Source: Mycobacteriales bacterium
Lineage (GTDB): Bacteria > Actinomycetota > Actinomycetes > Mycobacteriales > Mycobacteriaceae
Reading direction: 5' to 3'
Assembly: GCA_018376445.1 (NCBI GenBank)
Contig: JAHABL010000018.1
Location: 1 to 13,815 of the forward strand
Length of the DNA: 13,815 bases
In this document: positions 1 through 4,815 of the stretch, in pieces
How the letters are laid out: every line of letters begins with the position of its first letter
How positions within the stretch are numbered: the first letter of the stretch is position 1
The notes under the pieces: generated by a model
Databases searched by the model: none
Seen by the model: only the letters and a program-made list of their open reading frames with translations
Told to the model about the DNA's origin: nothing
Translations under genes and position numbers: made by a program

Positions 1-117
1 GTAGAGCAGGGTCACCAGGACCGAGGGGACCACCACAATGAGCCCGACGGTGCGTCGGTCCGCGGCGAGCTGGGCGAGAACCCGGCGGGTGATGGCGAGG
101 TAGGTACGCAGCCTCAT
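1..117 (-). CDS. ABC-2 type transporter permease, N-terminal fragment
   Basis: Thirty-nine codons run from an ATG at 117 off the left edge of the window. The peptide begins MRLRTYLAITRRVLAQLAAD and continues into a hydrophobic stretch (about residues 23-39, rich in V, I and L). This is the usual start of an ABC-2 permease: a short cytoplasmic amphipathic leader followed by the first membrane helix. Its ATG overlaps the TGA of the ATPase gene (ATGA, 114-117), so the two are almost certainly co-translated subunits of one exporter. The rest of the protein lies outside the window, so the number of membrane helices and the substrate cannot be judged. Confidence 0.8.
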   Translation of the reverse strand, partial: MRLRTYLAITRRVLAQLAADRRTVGLIVVVPSVLVTLLY

Positions 118-896
118 CGGTTCTCCTCGATGGCGTCAGCGTCATGGATGACGGCGAGGAAGGCCTCGTCCAGTGTCTCGGCACCGGTGCGCTCCAGGAG
201 AGCGGCGGCAGTGGCAGCGGCCAGGAAGCGCCCGTCACGCATGAGCAGGACGCGGTCACAGCGGAAGGCCTCGTCCATGACGTGGCTGGAGACGAGGATC
301 GCTGTTCCGGCCTCGGCGATGGCACGGAAGGCCATCCACAGCTCCTCGCGGGTGACCGGGTCCAGGCCCACGGTGGGCTCGTCCAGGACGAGGAGGTCCG
401 GGGAGCCGACGAGCGCGCAGGCCAGGCTGACGCGTCCGGCCTGCCCGCCGGAGTAGGTGGACACCGGGCGGTCGGCGATCTCAGCCAGGCCCACGGTCAC
501 CAGGACGTCCTCGACGTCTCGGGACCGGTGGCCCGCGAGGGAAGCGAAGTAGGCGACGTTCTGCCGTGCGGTCAGGTCGGTGTAGACCGCGCCGCCTTGA
601 GTCATGTAGCCAACGCGTCCACGCGTAGCTGGCGCACCAGGGCGACTGCCCAGTACATGGACGGCTCCCTCGTAACGCTGCACACCGACCAGGGTGCGCA
701 TGAGGGTGGTCTTGCCGCAGCCTGAGGGGCCGAGCAGGCCGGTGATCGACCCTTCCGCCAGCTCCAGGTCCAGTCCGTGCAGGATCTCCTGGCCGCCTCG
801 GCTCACCCGCAGGCCGCGGACACGGACGACGGCGGGTGGCCGCGCCTCCTGGGAGGGCGTGCCACGGAGCGGGGCACCCTTGCCGTTTTTCATCAT
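114..896 (-). CDS. ABC transporter ATP-binding protein (ABC-2 exporter, DrrA/CcmA-like)
   Basis: 260 residues. It is the nucleotide-binding subunit that powers the membrane permease encoded just downstream. All ABC motifs are present in order: Walker A GPSGCGKTT (about 56-64), Q-loop MTQGG (about 98-102), signature YSGGQAGRVSLA (about 148-159), Walker B LLVLDEP (about 168-174) and the switch histidine in SSHVMDEA (about 203-210). The length and C-terminal end fit drug-resistance type exporters. Two adjacent ATGs (896 and 893) can start it. No Shine-Dalgarno sequence precedes them, but a -35/-10 promoter ends six bases upstream, so a leaderless mRNA starting at A896 is likely. The tetR gene lies 49 bp upstream on the same strand and a palindrome covers the start, so repression by that regulator is the natural reading. 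The substrate is unknown. Confidence 0.9.
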   Translation of the reverse strand: MMKNGKGAPLRGTPSQEARPPAVVRVRGLRVSRGGQEILHGLDLELAEGSITGLLGPSGCGKTTLMRTLVGVQRYEGAVHVLGSRPGAPATRGRVGYMTQGGAVYTDLTARQNVAYFASLAGHRSRDVEDVLVTVGLAEIADRPVSTYSGGQAGRVSLACALVGSPDLLVLDEPTVGLDPVTREELWMAFRAIAEAGTAILVSSHVMDEAFRCDRVLLMRDGRFLAAATAAALLERTGAETLDEAFLAVIHDADAIEENR

Positions 897-904
897 GTGA
901 TGAA
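889..904. promoter_or_regulatory. Palindromic operator candidate over the ABC exporter start
   Basis: On the plus strand this reads TTCATCA-TG-TGATGAA: two perfect 7-bp arms around a 2-bp centre. It overlaps the last two bases of the -10 box, the predicted +1 and both possible ATG codons. A bound dimer here would block the promoter. Size and symmetry suit a TetR-family dimer, and a tetR gene is immediately upstream. The link to that protein is inferred from position. Confidence 0.6.
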
Positions 905-931
905 TATATGGCGTACCAGCCTCCGTCGCAA
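903..931 (-). promoter_or_regulatory. Sigma-70-type promoter of the ABC exporter genes
   Basis: On the minus strand, a -35 box TTGCGA (931-926; four of six consensus bases) is followed by a 17-bp spacer and a -10 box TATATT (908-903; five of six). The -10 box ends six bases before the first ATG of the ATPase gene at 896. That places the transcription start on or next to the start codon, as in actinobacterial leaderless genes, and explains why no ribosome binding site is visible. Confidence 0.65.
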
Positions 932-945
932 GGTGCCGGACCGCC

Positions 946-1545
946 TTACGGAAGCTCTCCCGTCAGGTAGCGCTGGACCGTCGGGCCGTACAGAGCGACG
1001 AGGGCGTCAGCTCCTGCCCCCGCGAGGGCATCAAGCTCCATCACCCACAGGGCCGTCCCGAGCCCGAGGACCTGGCTGGCCACCATCTGGGTGCGCAGGC
1101 GAGGCCGGTCGGGAGCCACCTGGGCGACGACGGGCTCGAGCACCTGACCGCTCATGAGCTCGCGCAGCCCGGCCACCGCCGCCTCATCGGTCCCGACGGC
1201 ACGGAAGGCTGCCTGGAAGCGCTCGGGCCCCGCCGTCGTCCAGGCCTCCAGGAAGATCCTGACCAGACCCTCCCCCAGGCGCTCGGCGGGCAGCCCGCGT
1301 AGCCGCGTCGCGACGTCGTCAGCCTCGAAGCCGCGCTCCTCACCCACGCCCGTCACTGCGGCGACGAACAGCCGGGCCCGGTCCGGGAAGTAGTGGTGGA
1401 CCAGGGCGGCGTCCACGCCGGCCTCACGGGCGACGCCGCGCAGGGAGGTGTTGTAGCCGTCGCGTGCGAAGGCGGTGCGGGCGGCCACGAGGATCGCCTC
1501 TCGCGCGTCCGGGCTGCCGGCCGCGCGCCTGCCCCGCGGGCTCAT
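946..1545 (-). CDS. TetR/AcrR family transcriptional regulator
   Basis: 199 residues, the normal size for the family. The N-terminal DNA-binding domain is clear: an AREAILVAARTAFARDGY first helix region (about 14-31) is followed by the helix-turn-helix TSLRGVAREAGVDAALVHHY (about 33-52) and the FPDRARLF segment. The rest is a helical ligand-binding and dimerisation domain, which is not specific enough to name a ligand. It lies directly upstream of the ABC exporter genes on the same strand, the standard arrangement for a local repressor of efflux. The ATG at 1545 overlaps the TGA of a 24-codon upstream frame (ATGA), so translation may be coupled to that leader. No Shine-Dalgarno stretch is obvious just before the start. 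Confidence 0.88.
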   Translation of the reverse strand: MSPRGRRAAGSPDAREAILVAARTAFARDGYNTSLRGVAREAGVDAALVHHYFPDRARLFVAAVTGVGEERGFEADDVATRLRGLPAERLGEGLVRIFLEAWTTAGPERFQAAFRAVGTDEAAVAGLRELMSGQVLEPVVAQVAPDRPRLRTQMVASQVLGLGTALWVMELDALAGAGADALVALYGPTVQRYLTGELP

Positions 1546-1616
1546 GCGGACCTCAGAGCGCGCAGGAGGGCACGGGACGCCAGGATCTCGGGCAGGAAAG
1601 CGATCGGCTCACTCAT
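1542..1616 (-). CDS. Possible 24-residue leader peptide coupled to tetR
   Basis: An ATG at 1616 opens 24 codons (beginning MSEPIAFLPE, ending RALRSA) whose TGA overlaps the ATG of tetR. It has no Shine-Dalgarno sequence but starts seven bases after an extended -10 element, so it could be read from a leaderless transcript and hand ribosomes to tetR. The peptide is half hydrophobic and shows no known family. A chance open frame of this size is quite possible; the support is the exact 4-nt overlap plus the promoter spacing. Confidence 0.35.
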   Translation of the reverse strand: MSEPIAFLPEILASRALLRALRSA

Positions 1617-1623
1617 ACCATGG

Positions 1624-1633
1624 ACAGTAGCAA
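1624..1633 (-). promoter_or_regulatory. Extended -10 promoter candidate for the leader/tetR transcript
   Basis: The minus strand reads TTGC followed by TACTGT (TACTGT at 1629-1624), matching the extended -10 pattern TGnTAnnnT. No good -35 box is found 16-18 bp upstream, which is tolerated with an extended -10. The predicted start of transcription falls at about 1617, right at the ATG of the 24-codon leader. Confidence 0.4.
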
Positions 1634-1682
1634 GCGGCCGCTGGCGGGTGAGCTCGCTGCGGGCCGGTGGGGGACGGATCCC

Positions 1683-2483
1683 TCAGCCGATCTGGCAGAC
1701 GGTCTTGCCCTGGGCAGGGCCGGAGGCGAGCTCGGCGTAAGCAGCGCCGGTCTCTTCCAGGCTCACGACGTGCTGCACGCGCGCGTCGAGCGATCCGGCG
1801 GCGACGGCGTCGAGCAGACGGGCCAGTCGGGAGGACAGGGCCCTGCGGTCGCGGTCCGTTCCGGCTGAGTAGGCGGCGCCGAGCGAGATCTCGTGCAGGG
1901 ACGGCGACAGGGCGAAGCCTGGGACGCCCGACAGGTCCGGCCGGCCGCCGATATAGGCCAGGGCACCGTTGAAGGCGAGTGCAGTGAGGTTCGCGGTGGC
2001 GGAGGCGGCGTCCACCGTGTCCAGGACGCCGTCGACGCCGCGGCCACCCAGCGTGAACGCACGGGCTGCGGCGGCCACGGCCTGGGGAGATCCAGCAGCG
2101 CGGTAGTCGATCACCTCGTCGGCGCCGAGGGCACGGACGGCCTCAGTCTTGGCCGGCGAGGCGGTGGTGATGAGGCGGATCCCGGCGCGGTGGGCGAGCT
2201 GGACGGCGTAGCCGCCCACTTCCCCGGCCCCGGGGCCGAAAGCGTCGATAACGCCGGCGATGTCCAGGCCAAGGACGTGCGGCCACGTCCAGGAGGCGTG
2301 CCCGCCGCGGGCGACCTTCCAGTCCACCGGGTTGAGGCCGCAGGCGCGCACCCGCAGGCGGACCTGGCCGGGGCCTGGCTGAGGCAGCGGCACCTCAGCC
2401 AGGCGCAGGGCGGCGGGCAGGTCCTGAGGCTGAGCCGGCGCGTCCAGGAGCAAGGCGGGCATGGTGCTGGATGTCGAGGTCAT
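1683..2483 (-). CDS. MDR-family NAD(P)-dependent oxidoreductase (quinone oxidoreductase-like), internally deleted
   Basis: 266 residues, whereas quinone oxidoreductase-like MDR enzymes are usually about 300-340. The N-terminal GroES-like fold is recognisable (LRVRACGLNPVDWKVARGG at about 43-61, then LGLDIAGVIDAFGPG at 71-85). The sequence then jumps straight to the nucleotide-binding segment GAGEVGGYAVQLAHRAG (85-101), and continues with ADEVIDYRA (121-129) and a normal C-terminus (QHVVSLEETGAAYAELASGPAQGKTV region). The expected stretch between the two, holding the remainder of the catalytic domain (the 'VGDRV...FAEY...' part) and the start of the Rossmann fold, is missing in frame, an estimated 60-75 residues. 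A glycine motif G-A-G-E-V-G survives at the join. A good SD (AAGGAA) precedes the ATG at 2483. The family would reduce quinones or enals with NADPH in the cytoplasm, but this version is probably inactive. Confidence 0.8.
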   Translation of the reverse strand: MTSTSSTMPALLLDAPAQPQDLPAALRLAEVPLPQPGPGQVRLRVRACGLNPVDWKVARGGHASWTWPHVLGLDIAGVIDAFGPGAGEVGGYAVQLAHRAGIRLITTASPAKTEAVRALGADEVIDYRAAGSPQAVAAAARAFTLGGRGVDGVLDTVDAASATANLTALAFNGALAYIGGRPDLSGVPGFALSPSLHEISLGAAYSAGTDRDRRALSSRLARLLDAVAAGSLDARVQHVVSLEETGAAYAELASGPAQGKTVCQIG

Positions 2484-2528
2484 GGAGTTCCTTCCGTCAT
2501 CAGTCAGGTCGTGTTGTCCAGCCGGGAA

Positions 2529-2545
2529 GGCGGCGCCAGGCCGCC
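2529..2545 (-). terminator. GC-rich hairpin after the rarA tail remnant
   Basis: GGCGGC (2529-2534) and GCCGCC (2540-2545) can pair around a 5-base loop. It lies just after the TAG that ends the rarA remnant and upstream of the MDR gene, all on the minus strand. There is no T-tract, so termination is only a possibility. Confidence 0.25.
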
Positions 2546-2549
2546 GGGC

Positions 2550-2672
2550 CTACTCGCCTGGCTCGCCCCGGCTCTGCAGGCGCCGGATCTGCTCGTAGGT
2601 CCGGGCCAGGCGCTGCTCAGGGGCGATCGTGTGTGCGCCGGAGCAGTGGATGTCACGCACGATGGAGGGAAA
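2550..2672 (-). pseudogene. rarA: Remnant second copy of the rarA 3' end
   Basis: On the minus strand this reads PSIVRDIHCSGAHTI, then directly APEQRLARTYEQIRR and LQSRGEPGE before a TAG (2552-2550). It matches the extreme C-terminus of the broken rarA gene at 3510-4592 but lacks 36 codons (108 bp) in the middle, again in frame. An in-frame TGA lies just upstream and no start exists, so it cannot be a working gene. At the DNA level, 2562-2619 matches 3522-3579 with two differences, and 2624-2670 matches 3692-3738 with about four. The two copies flank the toxin-antitoxin pair. Confidence 0.8.
2562..2670. repeat. Direct repeat, left copy (partner at 3522-3738)
   Basis: This near-identical repeat has its partner 960 bp (first block) and 1068 bp (second block) to the right. 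The 108-bp change in offset is the internal deletion in this copy. Both copies have the same orientation, and between them lie only the vapBC-like genes and short spacers. Confidence 0.85.
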
Positions 2673-2693
2673 CTGCCCGGATCAGGAGGGTCA

Positions 2694-2717
2694 CCGGGGA
2701 CCTAGGTATGGTCCCGG
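2694..2717 (-). terminator. Hairpin downstream of the toxin gene
   Basis: GGGACC (2697-2702) pairs with GGTCCC (2710-2715) around a 7-base loop, extendable by two C-G pairs across a one-base bulge. It sits about 40 bp after the stop of the PIN toxin gene on the minus strand. There is no T-tract, so it is offered only as a possible terminator or mRNA end stabiliser. Confidence 0.35.
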
Positions 2718-2756
2718 ACAGAGCGGAGTCTGAGAGGTCACGATCGAGCGGGCAAG

Positions 2757-3182
2757 TTAGACGCCCACTTCCCACGGGTTGATCAACTCCACGCCTGTCG
2801 CGACGAAGTCCGCAGTATTGCGAGTAGCCAAGGCATAACCTCGCGCGATCACGACAGCTGCGATCAACGAGTCCATCACGGGCAACGGCCGACCGTGAGT
2901 ACGAGCATGGGCCTGGAGCCGCGCCCAAGCACGTGAGGCTCGGCCGTCGAATGGCAGGACTCGATCCTCGAAGAACGGAATGACCTCTTCCTCAAGCCGT
3001 TCCCGGAGAAGATCGCGTCGACGGCCTGAAGGTAGGACCTCCACACCGGCACGCAGCTCCGCCAGGGTCATCGCCGTGACATAAAGGGTCCTCGGATGCT
3101 GATCATCCAGCCAACGTACAACGCGAGGATCAGGATCGCGCCGCAGAGGCTCAGAAAGCACATTCGTGTCGAGGACAATCAC
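2757..3182 (-). CDS. PIN-domain toxin, VapC/FitB type
   Basis: 141 residues, full length for the family. It begins with a GTG codon (3182) that overlaps the antitoxin TGA (GTGA). PIN-domain toxins are Mg2+-dependent ribonucleases; family members cut tRNA, rRNA or mRNA to stop growth. The acidic quartet is present: D5 in VLDTNVLSE, E42 in TLAELRAG, D104 in VMDSLIAA and D125 in TRNTADF. The closing NPWEV is typical of FitB-like members. Because all catalytic residues remain, the toxin is predicted active and would need its partner for control. The actual RNA target cannot be read from sequence. The pair lies between two copies of the rarA 3' end, implying insertion or a local duplication. Confidence 0.92.
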   Translation of the reverse strand: MIVLDTNVLSEPLRRDPDPRVVRWLDDQHPRTLYVTAMTLAELRAGVEVLPSGRRRDLLRERLEEEVIPFFEDRVLPFDGRASRAWARLQAHARTHGRPLPVMDSLIAAVVIARGYALATRNTADFVATGVELINPWEVGV

Positions 3183-3418
3183 GACAGGTCCAGCGGCTCG
3201 TAGACGGAGCGGTCACGCGTGATATCTAGGTCAACTCCGCCGCTCTCCTGACGAATCGAGCTCAGAAGTGTTCCCAGGCCACGGCGAGGTTGATCTTCAA
3301 TAGCCTCATCAAGAATGGCACGAATCTCTGCCTCCATGGAGCGACCATGCTCATGCGCGCGAGCCTTGAGCGCGCGATGCGTATCGTCGGTCAAGTTTCT
3401 CACGATGACACTGGCCAT
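3179..3418 (-). CDS. Ribbon-helix-helix antitoxin, VapB/FitA type
   Basis: 79 residues from the ATG at 3418, chosen because a strong SD (AGGAGG, 3430-3425 on the minus strand) stands six bases before it and because MASVIVRNLTDD is the exact start expected for a FitA-like protein. The open frame runs further upstream into the rarA tail, but that part has no family sense. The N-terminal strand SVIVRNL (3-9) and helices DTHRALKARAHEHG and SMEAEIRAILDEA form the RHH DNA-binding dimer. The C-terminal part (about 46-79, ending VYEPLDLS) should wrap the toxin. Such proteins bind and neutralise the PIN partner and repress their own promoter. The stop overlaps the toxin GTG, so the two are translationally coupled. 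Confidence 0.92.
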   Translation of the reverse strand: MASVIVRNLTDDTHRALKARAHEHGRSMEAEIRAILDEAIEDQPRRGLGTLLSSIRQESGGVDLDITRDRSVYEPLDLS

Positions 3419-3430
3419 CACACACCTCCT

Positions 3431-3456
3431 GCTATCAATTATGCGTGATGATATCA
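3431..3456. promoter_or_regulatory. Possible operator/-10 region of the toxin-antitoxin operon
   Basis: Between the SD and the rarA tail is a short A+T-rich patch. It contains inverted arms TATCA (3433-3437) and TGATA (3449-3453) and the 8-bp palindrome TGATATCA (3449-3456). On the minus strand a CATAAT between them could be a -10 box, but no convincing -35 is seen. Autoregulation by the antitoxin is the family norm; this is where its site would be expected. Confidence 0.4.
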
Positions 3457-3509
3457 GCCTCGCCGTCTTAACAGAAGCCCCACCCTGGAGAGAGTGAGGC
3501 AGGCAGGCG

Positions 3510-4592
3510 CTACTGCTGCGTCTCGCCCCGGCTCTGCAGGCGCCGGATCTGCTCATAGGTCCGTGCCAGGCGCTGCTCATGGTCATTGTCGCGCGGCTGG
3601 TAGTAGCGCCGGCCCACGAGGCTGTCCGGCAGGTACTCCTGGGGCGCGATCCCGTAGGGGTAGGCGAAGGGATCGAGCATCCCACCGTGGCCGATCGTGT
3701 GGGCGCCGGAGTAGTGGGTGTCACGCACGATGTAGGGAATGGACTGGCGCTGGTGGTTCTGGGCGTCCTGGCGCGCCGCCTCGTAGGACCAGCGGCCGGA
3801 GTCCGACTTGGGGCTCAGACACAGCTGGATGACGGCTTAGGCCAGGAAGTTGCTGGCACGAGGCAGTCCCACCTCCCGGGCGGCCTGGCAGGCCAGGACC
3901 ACACATGCCACGACCTGCGGATCGGCCAGTCCCACCAACTCGTAGGCGGCGCAGGTGATGCGGCGGATCGCCGTCTCGATGTCGCCAGACTCCAGCAGCA
4001 CGGTAAGGTAGTAGAGCGCGGCGTCAGTGTCTGAGCCCTCCATGGAGCACTGGGCGATGGCGCGCAGCACCTCAGGGTCGGGTGCGGCGTCGGCGATCGT
4101 GGCCCAGGCGCGCTCAAGCATGGGGAGCATGTCCTCGGGCTGGATGGGCCGCAGCTCAAAGAGATGGGCGCGTGAGCGGATTGTGGGGCTGAGGCTGATG
4201 ACGAGGTTGGCGGTGGTGGTGCCGATGAGCATCATGGAGCCGGTCTCCATGTAGCTCAGCAGCCAGTCCTGCTTACCCTTGTCCACGCGGTGGATCTCAT
4301 CGAGCAAGAGGATGAAGGTGTGGCCGGAGTGCTGCTCGGCGATCTTCTGGAGCTTGCTCTTGGCCTCCATCGAGGCATTGAAACGCTCCATAGGTAGGTC
4401 ATAGACCTCGGCCGCGACATAGGCGATGGTCGACTTGCCGGTGCCGGGAGGGCCGTAGAGAACCATCGACTGGGCGAGGCGACGTTCGAAGAGGGAACGC
4501 AGGATGCCACCGGTGCCCAGCAGGTGGTCCTGACCGACGATCTGGCCCAGGGTGCGCGGGCGGATCTTGTCAGCCAGTGGCTGGTTGAGCAT
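3510..4592 (-). pseudogene. rarA: Broken rarA/mgsA-type AAA+ ATPase gene (internal deletion and premature TAA)
   Basis: The ATG at 4592 has a good SD (GGGAGG) and opens 251 codons ending in TAA (3839-3837). The same frame then continues for 108 codons to TAG (3512-3510). RarA is a clamp-loader-like AAA+ protein acting at stalled replication forks. Visible are the N-terminal RPRTLGQIVGQDHLLG (11-26), Walker A GPPGTGKST (47-55), Walker B LLLDEIHR (95-102), sensor-1 GTTTAN (124-129) and arginine region IRSRAHLFEL (138-147). At about residue 181 the lid and following domain are missing: LRAIAQ is joined to CSMEGSDTDAALYYL, which in relatives lies an estimated 75-90 residues further on. The premature TAA stands where family members have an acidic residue or similar before AVIQLCLSPKSDSG. 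The tail HYSGAH...QEYLPDSLVGRRYYQP is a typical RarA C-terminus. Two separate lesions make normal function unlikely. Confidence 0.85.
3522..3738. repeat. Direct repeat, right copy (within rarA 3' end)
   Basis: This is the longer copy of the repeat, coding for the C-terminal end of the rarA pseudogene. It matches 2562-2619 and 2624-2670. Homologous recombination between the copies would delete the toxin-antitoxin pair. Confidence 0.85.
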
Positions 4593-4721
4593 GAGGGCCC
4601 TCCCTCGTCATAATCGACCGTCACGCTACTCGCAGCAGATCTGCAGCGGTAAAAAGCGAACACGTGACGTCTCTCGTCCAGGCGTGGCCGGGAACCTCAC
4701 ACCGGGAGCAACCTGTCAACC

Positions 4722-4730
4722 TGGTACACT
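4722..4730 (+). promoter_or_regulatory. Extended -10 promoter upstream of the Abi gene and hairpin RNA
   Basis: TGG followed by TACACT (4725-4730) fits the extended -10 pattern TGnTAnnnT. No clear -35 box is present at 16-18 bp. Transcription would begin near 4737, five bases before the hairpin at 4742. Confidence 0.5.
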
Positions 4731-4736
4731 ATGTTC

Positions 4737-4784
4737 ATCACGACCGGTTCCGCCCTTCGGGGTCCAGGGCCGGTCCTCATTTTT
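4737..4784 (+). ncRNA. Candidate structured small RNA upstream of the Abi gene
   Basis: GACCGG (4742-4747) pairs with CCGGTC (4770-4775). The stem continues through U-G, U-G and C-G pairs (4748-4750 with 4767-4769). After a small internal loop it closes with G-U and three C-G pairs capped by a C(UUCG)G tetraloop (4756-4759). A T-tract (4780-4784) follows shortly. Together with an extended -10 just upstream, this looks like a short transcript of roughly 50 nt ending at an intrinsic terminator. From memory, Abi_2/AbiF genes in other bacteria have been reported with a structured RNA directly upstream that acts with or against the protein; this locus has the same layout. It could alternatively be just an attenuator in the abi leader. 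Confidence 0.55.
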
Positions 4785-4815
4785 CCCGGCCATGAAATCA
4801 AGGGGGTACACATCG

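Noticed and set aside
2653..2928. A 91-codon minus-strand frame across the end of the PIN toxin gene
   Set aside because: It is out of frame with the toxin and crosses the hairpin and the rarA remnant. It has no plausible start signal.
3419..3724. Upstream extension of the antitoxin frame to an ATG at 3724
   Set aside because: It overlaps the rarA tail in another frame and has no family resemblance. The strong SD and the canonical MASVIVRNL start at 3418 decide the start.
4635..4644. 10-bp palindrome GCAGATCTGC upstream of rarA
   Set aside because: An isolated short palindrome with no promoter element at a fixed distance and no second copy in the window; chance is likely.
4552..4815. Upstream extension of the Abi frame to 4552
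   Set aside because: It would overlap the start of rarA and run through the promoter and hairpin region. The family start is at 4816 with an SD just upstream.
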